35,593 nt of DNA from positions 1-35,593 of the forward strand of contig NZ_AKKE01000178.1 of the NCBI RefSeq assembly GCF_000281975.1. The letters run 5' to 3'. Under the pieces are notes generated by a model, which made no database searches, had not been told where the DNA came from, and saw only the letters and a program-made list of their open reading frames with translations. The translations under genes and the position numbers were made by a program. Shown one piece after another: positions 8,702 to 18,143 of this stretch (its first letter is position 1; each line of letters begins with the position of its first letter). The stretch is from Novosphingobium sp. AP12 (GTDB lineage Bacteria; Pseudomonadota; Alphaproteobacteria; Sphingomonadales; Sphingomonadaceae).

Positions 8702-9551
8702 ACGAAGCCAGGGTCACGCCGCGTCGTGGGATCGACCACCTCAATCCACCTTGCCCACGGCTCCGCTGATATGTGTCCATACTTGAGAGAATTGTACGGA
8801 CGTACCCGCGAGTTTCCCGGAACGGCGGAACTCCGCCGTATTTGATGACAGTCCCAGGCCCTGCGTTGTAAGCGCTCAGCGCGTGAGCCCAGTTACCAAA
8901 CGTATCAAGCTGCTTCCGAAGGTACCGAGCGCCCCCGAGCAAATTCTGTGACACATTCCAACGATCAAAGATCCCGAGCGAACGGGCGGTCGCTGGCATT
9001 AACTGGGTCAGACCAGAGGCTCCCTTGGTGCTGACTGCAAGCGGGTTATAGCGGCTCTCCTGGATAATAAGGGCATCAAACAAATCGACTGGGACCCCTG
9101 CCCCGCACGCTGCAGCCACCATTTGATTGAAGTAGCGCTGGCGACGTAATTCCTGTGACGCGTTGAGAGAGGGATGCGGTGCGTATCTAACAGGGACACA
9201 GTTCCCCGATGACGGCGGCGTCGTCGTCGCGTAGAAAGGGAGGGACGGCGTGGTTATACGCAAGGAACCCTTCATCCAGGTCGGGATCCTCAGGGTCTGA
9301 ACGACGTCGGTTTTCGATAGGGGAATAGGATCAGGAGCTAAGGCAGCAAACTCCTGATCCAGCTGTATTTCTGGGTCAGCGGGTTGATACCCAGTAGTCT
9401 TTGCAGTTGGCGGCGCTTCAAAGCTTGGCTCGATAAGCTGGAAATCGCCCGCAACTGGGCTGAAGGACTTGATCTCAGCCTGTCGAGCAGCAACTGTGTG
9501 CGCATTTGCGAACGCAAAAGCAGCAACCAGGAACGTCGTTTTGTACTTCAT
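8691..9551 (-). CDS. Lytic transglycosylase, VirB1/SLT family, exported
   Basis: Periplasmic peptidoglycan-cleaving enzyme of 286 residues. Residues 1-22 look like a signal peptide (hydrophobic LVAAFAFANA with cleavage near HTVAA). A low-complexity Pro/Thr region runs to about 120. The SLT domain (about 145-260) contains the catalytic glutamate in IIQES (E165), the GLTQLMPATA motif (180-189) and SAYNAGPG (226-233), all hallmarks of family 1 lytic transglycosylases. Such VirB1-like enzymes often sit with type IV secretion genes to open the wall for the transfer channel; here no virB or tra gene is adjacent, so the partner system may lie outside the window. A GAGG precedes the ATG at 8 bases. 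Confidence 0.9.
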   Translation of the reverse strand: MKYKTTFLVAAFAFANAHTVAARQAEIKSFSPVAGDFQLIEPSFEAPPTAKTTGYQPADPEIQLDQEFAALAPDPIPLSKTDVVQTLRIPTWMKGSLRITTPSLPFYATTTPPSSGNCVPVRYAPHPSLNASQELRRQRYFNQMVAAACGAGVPVDLFDALIIQESRYNPLAVSTKGASGLTQLMPATARSLGIFDRWNVSQNLLGGARYLRKQLDTFGNWAHALSAYNAGPGTVIKYGGVPPFRETRGYVRTILSSMDTYQRSRGQGGLRWSIPRRGVTLASFNR

Positions 9552-9846
9552 GTAGAGCCTCGCGGAGGAGGCTTGGTTCGGCTATCGCGTATCTATCTCT
9601 ATATGCTGATAGGGCCGTGATCAATTGCGATAATTAAGTTCGATCACAGTCGGCCGCTTACAACTGCCTTTGAAGAAAAACCGTTGTGCCCGGCCCAAGC
9701 TCGGAAAGACGGCTTGTTGGACCTAGCAGGCGGCCAGGACATGCCGTCATAATGCCCCATAAGTCGCTCGGCGGAATGCCGGAGTATGCAGGTCTCTAAG
9801 CCGTCAGAGGGGGGAGAGGGATGAGCTTGGTCGGAAAGGAACGACC
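9552..9846. other. Divergent intergenic region with purine-rich leader and leader mini-ORF
   Basis: Separates the transglycosylase (-) and Toprim gene (+). The run AGAGGGGGGAGAGGG (9806-9820) is followed at once by a mini-ORF (ATG 9821, nine codons, TGA 9848-9850) whose stop overlaps the ATG of the Toprim gene as ATGA. The run could act as its ribosome binding site, giving translational coupling. AAAGGA at 9835-9840 also serves the main ATG directly. Confidence 0.5.
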
Positions 9847-10683
9847 ATGACACTCAAGGCCAACAGACCCTCCCAGGCACTCGTTGACGTGGTAGCGGCC
9901 CTTCGTGGCAGATGGCACGGGAGCTACGCCATGTGCCTATGTCCGGCACATGCAGATGGGGAGCCAAGCCTCTCGCTCCGCCAAGGTGACAGGGGAATCA
10001 TCGTCCACTGTTTTGCTGGCTGCCAACCCGACGATGTCCTTCGCGAATTGCGGCGCGTGAAGCCGGCGCTCGGCACCCCAATGCCCGAATACCGCCAGTC
10101 GCTCGGCACCGGCAACGTCATCCGGCTGTGGGAGGAGGCCGTGGAGATCGCCGGCACCTTGGCTGAGCGATACCTGCGTCTACGCCAGCTTCCGGTCGAT
10201 CTGGAAGACCTGCGCTTTCATCCGCGCTGCCCACACAAGCCCAAGCCGCACACCGCGTTCAAGCCCGCACTCCTCGTGGCGGTGCGAGAACGCCTGCAGC
10301 TCACCGCAATCCAGCGGATCTTCCTCGACCCTGAGACGGGCTATCGGACCGAAAAGGTGATGTTGGGCAGGCCAGGGCAGGGTGCATGGCGGCCTCGATT
10401 GAACGGAGCCAAGACGCTGGCGATCGCCGAGGGCATGGAAGACGCCGCCGCGTTCACCGCCATGCACGACATCGTGTGTTGGGCCTCGCTCGGCAACGAA
10501 CGCCTTTCGCTGCTGGCGATACCCGACGATATCACCGACCTCATCATCGCCGAGGACAATAACGCCGCGGGCCGGGCAGGGGCCCGCAAGGCCTGGGCCG
10601 CCTATCGGCGCGATGGGCTGGAGCTCATGCGCAAGACACCGCGACCCTTCGAGGACTGGGCGGAGGCGAACCTGAAGCGATAA
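9847..10683 (+). CDS. Primase-like protein with CHC2-type zinc motif and Toprim domain (DUF7146-like)
   Basis: A 278-residue protein with an N-terminal zinc-finger-like arrangement (C32-x2-H35 ... C55-x3-C59 in CPAH...HCFAGC) as in plasmid and phage primases. The C-terminal Toprim domain shows the AIAEGMEDA motif with E195 and the metal-binding IIAEDNNAAGRAGA (E236-D237). This organisation is known from plasmid proteins thought to prime or process DNA, but it lacks the catalytic core length of DnaG. The ATG has AAAGGA 6 bases upstream. It begins a same-direction block with the strawberry-notch gene 26 bases downstream, suggesting a joint role in processing or establishing element DNA. Confidence 0.85.
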   Translation: MTLKANRPSQALVDVVAALRGRWHGSYAMCLCPAHADGEPSLSLRQGDRGIIVHCFAGCQPDDVLRELRRVKPALGTPMPEYRQSLGTGNVIRLWEEAVEIAGTLAERYLRLRQLPVDLEDLRFHPRCPHKPKPHTAFKPALLVAVRERLQLTAIQRIFLDPETGYRTEKVMLGRPGQGAWRPRLNGAKTLAIAEGMEDAAAFTAMHDIVCWASLGNERLSLLAIPDDITDLIIAEDNNAAGRAGARKAWAAYRRDGLELMRKTPRPFEDWAEANLKR

Positions 10684-10734
10684 AGAGGAGGGGGAGGCTT
10701 GGTGCTGCAATGGTCAGCATCAGGAGCTCACAAG
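10684..10734 (+). promoter_or_regulatory. Purine-rich leader with two possible starts for the strawberry-notch gene
   Basis: AGAGGAGGGGGAGG (10684-10697) precedes an ATG at 10710. A second signal, AGGAG at 10722-10726, precedes an in-frame GTG at 10734 with 7-base spacing. Both starts are plausible; the second is better spaced. Confidence 0.5.
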
Positions 10735-13700
10735 TGACGGACCTCTTCACACATAAGGACGATCGCCGCATTGCTGCGATCTACAATATCGCGCATCATA
10801 TCGCCGCTGGCACCATAGACCGCAAAGTCCTGAACGCCGAGGCTTCGGCCCTGTTCGGCGGAACAAACGCTGAGGGTCACTGGACACAGCGCGACAGCTT
10901 CGAGTTGCTCGAGCAGGGGTTGATCCGACACGCGCTCATGCTGCCACCGCTGGCTGACGCGGCCGCTATCGCCTCCCTTTCGGCAATTGTGAACGCCTTG
11001 CCGACGCAGACCGTGCGCAGCGAAGACCAGATCCGCTACCAGCAGTTCTCGACGCCGCTCGATCTCGCCGGGCTCGTCGTGCTGCTCGCCCAGGCCAAGC
11101 CGACCGACGTCGTGCTCGAACCTAGCGCCGGTCATGGCAGCCTTGTCGCGCTGCTCCCGGCGGTGAAGTCACTGCACCTCAATGAGCTCGATCCCAAGCG
11201 CCGCGAAGCCCTGCAGGTGCTCTTCCCCGCAGCCACCATCAGCAGTCACGATGCCGCATTGCTCAGCGCGACTCTCGAACCAGGGTACGCTCCCTCGCTT
11301 ATCCTGATGAACCCACCATTCTCCCGGTCCGAGGGCAGGGGGGTCGACCAGTTCGCAGCCGTGCGCCACCTGCGGTCGGCGCTCTTCCGTCTGGCTCCTG
11401 GCGGCCGCTTGGTCGCGATCATGCCCGATTGGTTCACCACCAATGCGGCGTTGGGGAAGACCTACGATGCGACCCTCACCGGCTGCAGCGTGGTCGGGTC
11501 ATACCGGCTCGACAAATGCTACCACAAGCAAGGCACGAGCGTTGCCGTGCGCATCTACGTCATCGACAAGAAGCCCGGGCACGCGTGGCCGACCGTGATC
11601 GCGCGCGATAGCGTGGCGCAGCTGCTCAAGGCCGTCACGATCGTGCCCCGTTCGGCCGTCAGCGAGGCGCGCAAGCCGTCGATATCGGGGTCATCCAAGC
11701 CCAGCTTATTCAAGGCGATGCGCTCGACCCGCAAGGCGGCGCCTGCCGCGATGATCGCACCCAAGCGCAACGACGTTCTTCCCGTGCGCTTCACCGCGCT
11801 CGAAGTGCCGCGCCCGCTCGGCGAACAGGCGGGCGTCTATCTGCCCTACCGGCCAAGCCGCATCGACCTCCATGACGCCGGCATGCATCCTACCGACCTC
11901 GTCGAATCCGTCGCGATGGGATCAATCCCCGCACCGGTGCCGCACTACGAGCCCAGGCTGCACGAACGCGTTGTCAATGAGCGCCGTCTGTCGGAGGCTC
12001 AGCTCGAAACCATCGTCTACGCCGGCAATGCCTGGACCCAGTACCTGCAAGGGCGCTTCGTGCCCGACAAGGACAGCGTGGGCCTCCTCCCGAACGAGGA
12101 GGGCCGCCAGTACCGCAAGGGCTACTTCCTTGGCGATGGCACCGGCGCCGGCAAGGGCCGTCAGGTCGCCGGCTGCATCCTCGACAGCTGGGTCAATGGG
12201 CGCAAGCGCAACATCTGGGTGTCCAAGAACGAGGCGCTGCTGGAGGATGCCCGGAGAGACTGGGAAGCGCTCGGCGGCATGTCGGCCGACGTCCAACCCC
12301 TCTCCACCTGGAAGATCGACGAGAAGATCACGCTGACGCAGGGCATCCTGTTCGTCACCTACCCGACCCTGCGCAGCCAGCGCCACGATGCGAGCCGCCT
12401 GCGCCAGATTCGCGAATGGGCAGGGGCCGACTACGACGGCGTGATCGCGTTCGACGAAAGTCACGAGATGGGCGGTGTCGCCGGAGGGGAGGGCGCCCTT
12501 GGCAAAACCGCCGGATCGCAACAGGGGATCGCCGGAGTCCTGCTCCAGAACCACCTTCCCGACGCACGCGTGCTCTATGCCTCGGCCACCGGAGCGTCCG
12601 ACGTCAACAACCTGGCCTATGCGGTACGCCTTGGCCTGTGGGGCCCGGGTACTTCGTTTGCCAACCGCGAGAGCTTTATCTCGGAGATCCGCGCCGGCGG
12701 CATCGCGGCGATGGAACTCGTCTCGCGCGACCTCAAGGCGCTCGGGCTCTACCAGGCTCGCGCTCTCAGCTTCGCCGGCGTCGAATACGACATCCTCAAG
12801 CACGAGCTGCGGCCCGACCAAATCGGCATCTACGACGCATATGCTGATGCGTGGGCGGTGATTCATGGCAACCTGGAGCGGGCGCTCGCGCTCACCGGGG
12901 TCGTCGACGACATATCCGGAAACACGCTCAACAGCGGCGCCAAGGCCGCCGCGCGAAGTCGGCTTGAAAGCACAAAACAACACTTTTTTAATCAAGTGCT
13001 CCTCTCGATGAAGCTGCCAACTGTGATCGCCGCGATCGACGGGCACATCGCCGAGGAACAATCGGTGGTCATCCAGCTGGTAACCACGGCCGAGAGCATC
13101 CTCGATCGCCGGCTCAACGGCCTGAGCCCCGAGGAGCGCGCCCGCCTTGAGGTGGACCTCTCACCCCGCGAATACATCATGGAGTATCTCGATCGCGCAT
13201 TCCCGACGCAGCAGATGAAGACCTACCGCGACGAGACCGGCGCCGAGCGCTCAGCGCCGATGTATGATGACGAAGGACGTCCGGTTCACAACCAGGAGGC
13301 GCTGCAGGCCAAGCAGGATCTCATGGAGCAGATCTGCGCAATGCCGCCGATCAAGACCGCGCTCGACGCCCTGATCGAACACTACGGCACCGACGCGGTT
13401 GCCGAAGTCACCGGCAGGACCAAGCGACTAGTCACGCAATCGGACGGCACCCAAAAGCTGGAAGGTCGCTCGGCGCGAACCAACCAGGCAGAAGCTGCCA
13501 TGTTCATGACCGGCGAGAAACGCATCCTGGTCTTCAGCGACGCCGGCGGCACCGGGCGCTCCTATCATGCCAGCCTGGACGCCAGGAACCAGCAGCGCCG
13601 GGTGCACATCCTGCTCGAGCCCGGTTGGCGCGCCGACCGCGCCATCCAGGGGCTCGGTCGAACCCACCGCACGCACCAGGCGACCACGCCGTTGTTCCGC

Positions 13701-14945
13701 CCCTGCACGACCGACTGCAAGGGTGAGCTGCGCTTCACCAGCACGATTGCGCGGCGGCTCGACAGCTTGGGGGCGCTCACGCGCGGCCAGCGCCAGACCG
13801 GCGGCCAGAATCTGTTCGACCCTGCTGACAACCTCGAAAGCGAATACGCCAAGGCTGCGCTCGTGACCTGGTTCGGCTTGCTCCACTCGGGCAAGCTGAA
13901 GAGCACCAACCTGGTCGACTTCGAGAGCCGGTCCGGGCTGCAGCTTACGTGCGAGGACGGCTGCCTGGTCGAGGACCTGCCGCCGATCACGCGCTGGCTC
14001 AATCGCATCCTGGCGCTGCCGATCGGCATGCAGAACGCGATCTTCGAGGAGTTCCTGGGGCTGGTAGAGGCCCGCGTGGCGGCCGCGCGCGATGCCGGCA
14101 CGCTCGACGTCGGGGTCGAAACCATCGCCGCCGACAAGGCGCGCGTCATCGCCGACGTCGTGCTGCGCACCGACGAGCGCACCGGCGTCACGTCGCACTT
14201 GCTCTCGATCGAGATCGAGCGCGCGGTGCGGCCGACCTCGCTCGAGCGGATCCTGGGTCTTGCCGAGTTCATCTCCAAGCCGCGGTTCCTGCTCAACACC
14301 AAGTCGGGGAAGGTTGCCTTCGCCGAGCGTGCCCGGTCGCTCATGGAAGATAGCGGCCTGGTCATTGAGCGAGTGACGCTGACGCGCCCCACCCGCCACG
14401 AGTACAAGATCGCCGCAGACCTTGCCGAGAGCGCGTGGGAAGAGACCGACCTCGAGACGTTCTCGCGCCTCTGGTCGGAAGAGGCGGCGGAAGCCGCAGC
14501 CAGGACCGAGACCGACACGATCCATCTGGCGACAGGGCTGCTCTTGCCGATCTGGAACTCGCTTCCGCGCGACTATATCGCGGTACGCCGCGTCGTCGAT
14601 GCCGAGGGCAACAGCTGGCTCGGCCGCCTTGTCGATGAGAGCGACGTGCCCGGCATCCTCAAGACCTTCGGGATCGCCAGCGAGTTTCAGGCCTCACCCA
14701 CTGCCGTCCTCGCCGCCCTGGGCCAGAAAGGGTCAGCCGTGATCGACCGGCCTTGGCCGATGACGATCAAGCGCAGCCTGGTCAACGGCGAGCAGCGGAT
14801 CGAACTGGTCGGTGAACTCTACAGCCAGCTGACGTGGCTGAAGTCGCTGGGGTGCTTCACCGAGATCATCCAGTTCAAGACCCGGATCTTCGTGCCGGCA
14901 AGTCAGGCAGACGCGATACTCGCGTCGATCCTCAAGGCGGCTTGA
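10710..14945 (+). CDS. Strawberry-notch-type helicase fused to an N-terminal DNA-methyltransferase-like domain
   Basis: Very large protein (1411 residues from the ATG, 1403 from the GTG at 10734). The N-terminal part carries a SAM-binding motif LEPSAGHGSL (about 136-145) and the adenine-methyltransferase motif NPPF (201-204). The middle is a superfamily-2-like ATPase: Walker A GDGTGAGKG (about 475-483) and a DESHE box (about 582). A C-terminal helicase lobe has the arginine finger-like LGRTHRTHQ (about 978-986), followed by a strawberry-notch helicase-C type region. Homologues of this layout are common on alphaproteobacterial plasmids and phages; their role is not firmly known, though anti-restriction or DNA remodelling during entry is plausible. 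Gene order with Toprim, ParB and ArdC supports a DNA-establishment role. Confidence 0.88.
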   Translation: MVSIRSSQVTDLFTHKDDRRIAAIYNIAHHIAAGTIDRKVLNAEASALFGGTNAEGHWTQRDSFELLEQGLIRHALMLPPLADAAAIASLSAIVNALPTQTVRSEDQIRYQQFSTPLDLAGLVVLLAQAKPTDVVLEPSAGHGSLVALLPAVKSLHLNELDPKRREALQVLFPAATISSHDAALLSATLEPGYAPSLILMNPPFSRSEGRGVDQFAAVRHLRSALFRLAPGGRLVAIMPDWFTTNAALGKTYDATLTGCSVVGSYRLDKCYHKQGTSVAVRIYVIDKKPGHAWPTVIARDSVAQLLKAVTIVPRSAVSEARKPSISGSSKPSLFKAMRSTRKAAPAAMIAPKRNDVLPVRFTALEVPRPLGEQAGVYLPYRPSRIDLHDAGMHPTDLVESVAMGSIPAPVPHYEPRLHERVVNERRLSEAQLETIVYAGNAWTQYLQGRFVPDKDSVGLLPNEEGRQYRKGYFLGDGTGAGKGRQVAGCILDSWVNGRKRNIWVSKNEALLEDARRDWEALGGMSADVQPLSTWKIDEKITLTQGILFVTYPTLRSQRHDASRLRQIREWAGADYDGVIAFDESHEMGGVAGGEGALGKTAGSQQGIAGVLLQNHLPDARVLYASATGASDVNNLAYAVRLGLWGPGTSFANRESFISEIRAGGIAAMELVSRDLKALGLYQARALSFAGVEYDILKHELRPDQIGIYDAYADAWAVIHGNLERALALTGVVDDISGNTLNSGAKAAARSRLESTKQHFFNQVLLSMKLPTVIAAIDGHIAEEQSVVIQLVTTAESILDRRLNGLSPEERARLEVDLSPREYIMEYLDRAFPTQQMKTYRDETGAERSAPMYDDEGRPVHNQEALQAKQDLMEQICAMPPIKTALDALIEHYGTDAVAEVTGRTKRLVTQSDGTQKLEGRSARTNQAEAAMFMTGEKRILVFSDAGGTGRSYHASLDARNQQRRVHILLEPGWRADRAIQGLGRTHRTHQATTPLFRPCTTDCKGELRFTSTIARRLDSLGALTRGQRQTGGQNLFDPADNLESEYAKAALVTWFGLLHSGKLKSTNLVDFESRSGLQLTCEDGCLVEDLPPITRWLNRILALPIGMQNAIFEEFLGLVEARVAAARDAGTLDVGVETIAADKARVIADVVLRTDERTGVTSHLLSIEIERAVRPTSLERILGLAEFISKPRFLLNTKSGKVAFAERARSLMEDSGLVIERVTLTRPTRHEYKIAADLAESAWEETDLETFSRLWSEEAAEAAARTETDTIHLATGLLLPIWNSLPRDYIAVRRVVDAEGNSWLGRLVDESDVPGILKTFGIASEFQASPTAVLAALGQKGSAVIDRPWPMTIKRSLVNGEQRIELVGELYSQLTWLKSLGCFTEIIQFKTRIFVPASQADAILASILKAA

Positions 14946-14949
14946 AGCC

Positions 14950-15014
14950 GGAGGAGAGGGGGAAGGGGAGTGGTGTCCCGGCAGAAGAACGGGGCGTCAG
15001 AAGGAGTATATCCG
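14950..15014 (+). promoter_or_regulatory. Purine-rich leader and internal ribosome binding site deciding the ParB start
   Basis: GGAGGAGAGGGGGAAGGGGAG (14950-14970) precedes a GTG at 14970. A perfect AAGGAG at 15001-15006 lies 8 bases before an in-frame GTG at 15015. The protein from 15015 starts right at the ParB-typical first strand (QELIPLNKL), so 15015 is preferred; 14970 would add 15 residues without family resemblance. Confidence 0.6.
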
Positions 15015-17114
15015 GTGCAAGAACTCATCCCCCTCAACAAGCTCCAGCTCTCGGCCAACAACGTGCGCAAGACCCATGACTGCCAGGCGGACGAGCAGCT
15101 GTCCCACGACATCGAGGCCCGTGGCCTCCTCCAGAACCTGATCGTCACCAAGGCCAAAAAGCGCGGCCAGTTCGACGTCATCGCCGGTGGCCGCCGCCTG
15201 CGCGCCATGACCATGATCGTCCAGCGCGGCGCATGGGATGCGGACCGCACCGTGCCGTGCATGCTGCTGGTCGCCAGCGACGCCGAGATCGCCGAGACCT
15301 CGCTGGCCGAGAACTTCCAGCGTCTCGCGATGACGCCGGCCGAGGAATGCCGCGCGTTCCAGCACTTCATCTCGCAGGACGAGGACACCAGGGCCGTCGC
15401 CAAGCGGTTCGGCCTGACAACGCGGTTTGTCGAGGGTCGCCTGCGCCTTGCCGCGCTCGCCGAACCGATCTTCGAAGCGCTCGCCAGCGGCGATCTCTCG
15501 CTAGAGATGGCCAAGGCCTACGCCTCGACCGACCAGCACGCAGTGCAACTGCGGGTCTACGAGCAGATGCGCTACTACGCCAACAACCCCGACCAGGTGC
15601 GCCGTCTCATCGCGAACGGTAGTACCCGAGGGACTGACCCGATCGCGTTGCTCGTCGGCGAGGAAGCGTACACCGCCGCCGGCGGCCGCATCGAGCGCGA
15701 CCTGTTCACCGATGCCTCCGAAGACCGCTGGACAGACATCGAAATCCTGCAGCAGCTCGCAGCCGCCAAGCTGGAAGCCGAAGCAGCCCGCCTGTCGGAG
15801 GAGACCGGTCTCGGCACCATCTGGCCGGTGGCCGGCACGTCGAGCTGGCAGGCCGCGCGTGATCTGGGGCTCAACCGGGTCACTCTGCCGCCGGCGCCGC
15901 TGACGCAAGAGGCGACTGCTCGTATCGGCGAGATCGAGCAGCGCATCGAGGCCATCTGCGGCGGACTCAAGGAACTGGACGAGGAATCGCCCGAAGCGGC
16001 TGCCCTCAACGAGGAATATGACCGTCTCGACGAGGAGATGCAGGATCTCTCCAACCCGACCGCCGAACTGCCCGGCGAATGGAAGACCGAGGTCGGTCGC
16101 TTCCTGATCGTCACGACCAAGGGCGAAATGGTGCTCGAGCCGGACTACCACAGCGAGAAGCACCTGCGCATGGAGCGCGGCGAGGACGGCAAGGTCACCG
16201 GCGGCAGCTTCGAGACGCCGACTGGTTCCGGGTCGGGTTCATTGCCGGCGAAGCCCTCGGCGCCCGAGGCCACCGGGCCTGGTGGCAAGGCCTACAGTGC
16301 ACGCCTGTTCGACGAACTCGCGGTCCAGCGTCGCAACATCCTCGCCGCTTCGCTACTCGGGGATCCGGGTCTGGCGCTCGATTATGCGATCTTCGCGCTC
16401 GCTGACGGCATCCTGCACAGCTACGACAACCGTGGCACGACCATCAAGGCACCGCGGCCGCAGGATCCGGTACTCGACTCCACCGTGCCTAAGGGCATGG
16501 CCGACAAGATCATTGCCGGCGCCTACGAGGCTCTCGACAAGGGATGGGGCGAGCACAAGAGCGTGGTCGAGCGGTTCAATGCCTTCCGCGATCTGGATGA
16601 TGACGCCAAGGCCACGTGGATCGCCTACACCGTAGCGACATCGATCGAGGCCAAGATGGGGTATGCCTCGGGGTACAATCCCATCCATGCCGAGCTTGGC
16701 ATGCTCCTGGAAATCGAGCCGGCGGCGATGTGGCGGCCCACTTCGGAAAACTACTTCGATCGGATCAACAAGGGCAGCATTCTCGACCTGCTCAAGGACG
16801 TCGGCGGCGCCGAACTGTCCAACCGATACGCCGCGTCGAAGAAGGCCGAGATCTCGGGGAGCTGCGAGAAGCTGTTCGCCGGCGAGGTCATCGTCGAGGA
16901 CGCCATCAAGGAGCGGGCGCTGGCCTGGGTGCCGGCGGCGATGCGCTTCGAACTCGACGGTCCCGATGATCTGGACCCCGAGGCTGAACCCTCCGACGAC
17001 GCCGACCAGAACGACGACGGCGGCGCCGACGATGAGGTCACGAACCCGGACGTTAAAGACGAACTGGGGACCGAAATCACGGACGCCGACGCCGAAGCCC
17101 GCGTCAGCGCCTGA
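15015..17114 (+). CDS. Large ParB/RepB/Spo0J-family protein
   Basis: A 699-residue protein (714 if started at 14970). The N-terminal ParB domain includes the nucleotide-binding GGRR motif (58-61) and SLAENFQR (about 96-103), and a helix-turn-helix region follows (RAVAKRFGLTTRFVEGRL, about 126-143). The remaining ~500 residues are unlike chromosomal ParB (about 300 residues) and end in an Asp/Glu-rich tail (about 650-690). Oversized ParB-like proteins of this kind are frequent on sphingomonad plasmids and elements, where they need not be the partition ParB; no parA is adjacent. They may bind DNA sites as CTP-dependent clamps or act in transcription. The gene follows the strawberry-notch gene by 69 bases and ends before a strong terminator. 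Confidence 0.9.
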   Translation: MQELIPLNKLQLSANNVRKTHDCQADEQLSHDIEARGLLQNLIVTKAKKRGQFDVIAGGRRLRAMTMIVQRGAWDADRTVPCMLLVASDAEIAETSLAENFQRLAMTPAEECRAFQHFISQDEDTRAVAKRFGLTTRFVEGRLRLAALAEPIFEALASGDLSLEMAKAYASTDQHAVQLRVYEQMRYYANNPDQVRRLIANGSTRGTDPIALLVGEEAYTAAGGRIERDLFTDASEDRWTDIEILQQLAAAKLEAEAARLSEETGLGTIWPVAGTSSWQAARDLGLNRVTLPPAPLTQEATARIGEIEQRIEAICGGLKELDEESPEAAALNEEYDRLDEEMQDLSNPTAELPGEWKTEVGRFLIVTTKGEMVLEPDYHSEKHLRMERGEDGKVTGGSFETPTGSGSGSLPAKPSAPEATGPGGKAYSARLFDELAVQRRNILAASLLGDPGLALDYAIFALADGILHSYDNRGTTIKAPRPQDPVLDSTVPKGMADKIIAGAYEALDKGWGEHKSVVERFNAFRDLDDDAKATWIAYTVATSIEAKMGYASGYNPIHAELGMLLEIEPAAMWRPTSENYFDRINKGSILDLLKDVGGAELSNRYAASKKAEISGSCEKLFAGEVIVEDAIKERALAWVPAAMRFELDGPDDLDPEAEPSDDADQNDDGGADDEVTNPDVKDELGTEITDADAEARVSA

Positions 17115-17144
17115 CGCGCGCTCACCTCCTGATGACAACCTAAG

Positions 17145-17176
17145 GCCCGGGGGCACACCGCCACCGGGCTTTTTTT
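17145..17176 (+). terminator. Rho-independent terminator after parB-like gene
   Basis: GCCCGGGGG-CACACCG-CCACCGGGC forms a 9-bp stem with one mismatch and a 7-base loop, followed by seven T. It lies 30 bases past the ParB stop and just before the ArdC-like gene, so it probably ends the 9.8-17.1 kb transcript. Confidence 0.85.
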
Positions 17177-17201
17177 CTCATGCCATGAAGGGATGTGGAC
17201 C

Positions 17202-18143
17202 ATGCGCCGCGGGGCCAAACGCGACATCGCGCAGGAAGTCACCGATATCATCATCGCCAAGATCGAGCAGGGCGTGCTGCCCTGGCGGCGGCCTTGGCGC
17301 AGCTTCGGCGCCAATGGACGTCCGCTGCGCGCCGGCGGTCAGGCGTACACCGGCATCAACTCCATCCTGCTGTGGGCGATCGCCGACAGCCACGGCTATC
17401 GCTCGCGGTTCTGGATGACCCAGCGGCAGGCCGACGAACTTGGCGGCCGCGTCGTCAAAGGGGCGAGGCCGGCGCCCAGCGTCTACTTCAACACCATCCG
17501 CAAGGCGCAAGGCCCGACGCTCACCGGCGAGGACGGCGGATCCCGCGTCATCCGGTTCATGCGCTCGTACCTGGTCTACAACTGCGACCAGATCGAGGGT
17601 CTTCCCAATCGGTTTCATCCCGATCCGATCGATATGACGCCGCCTAGCCCCTCCGAACACCAGGACGCGATCAACGCCTTCTTCGCGCCCATTCCGATCG
17701 AGCTGCGCCAGGGCGGCAGCCGCGCTTTCTATTCACCCGGTGGCGACTACGTCCATATGCCGCCGAAGGGCGCTTTCATCAGCAGCGATCATCACGCTGC
17801 CACGCTCGCGCACGAGTACGCGCACGCGTCGGGCGCCGCTCACCGACTTGGGCGGGAGTTTGGCCGCCGGTTTGGCGACAAGGCTTACGCTTTCGAGGAG
17901 GTGGTGGCCGACATGACATCGGGCATGATCTGCTCCGATCTCGGTTTACCGTGCGAGCTGCACGACAGCCACGCGAGCTACGTCGAGCACTGGATCGGGA
18001 TCCTCAAGGCCGACAAGAGCGCGATCATCACTGCCGCTGCCAAGGCCGAGCAAGCCTACAGATGGCTCGCTGCATGGTCCACAAATCCAATCCCCGCCAC
18101 CCAGGAGGACCGCCATGAAGCGTCACTTCCAGCTGCTGCTTAA
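17202..18143 (+). CDS. ArdC-like antirestriction protein (ssDNA-binding domain plus zincin-like metallopeptidase domain)
   Basis: A 313-residue protein with the N-terminal ArdC/DUF1738 domain (about 1-120; LPWRRPW and GINSILLW are typical) that binds single-stranded DNA. The C-terminal domain carries an HExxH zinc motif (HEYAH, about 204-208) and a downstream FEEVVAD glutamate, as in metallopeptidases. ArdC proteins of IncW plasmids protect incoming DNA from restriction during conjugation. The start at 17202 has GAAGGGA 8 bases upstream; an in-frame ATG at 17193 is too close to that signal. A terminator precedes it, so it likely has its own promoter. Its 3' end overlaps the next gene by 29 bases. 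Confidence 0.9.
   Translation: MRRGAKRDIAQEVTDIIIAKIEQGVLPWRRPWRSFGANGRPLRAGGQAYTGINSILLWAIADSHGYRSRFWMTQRQADELGGRVVKGARPAPSVYFNTIRKAQGPTLTGEDGGSRVIRFMRSYLVYNCDQIEGLPNRFHPDPIDMTPPSPSEHQDAINAFFAPIPIELRQGGSRAFYSPGGDYVHMPPKGAFISSDHHAATLAHEYAHASGAAHRLGREFGRRFGDKAYAFEEVVADMTSGMICSDLGLPCELHDSHASYVEHWIGILKADKSAIITAAAKAEQAYRWLAAWSTNPIPATQEDRHEASLPAAA

Noticed and set aside
11922..13061. 379-residue - strand open frame inside the strawberry-notch gene
   Set aside because: Antisense shadow; the + strand carries clear Walker A, DESH and other motifs through the same stretch.
13428..14525. 365-residue - strand open frame
   Set aside because: Antisense of the strawberry-notch helicase C-terminal region; no protein-like features or ribosome binding site.
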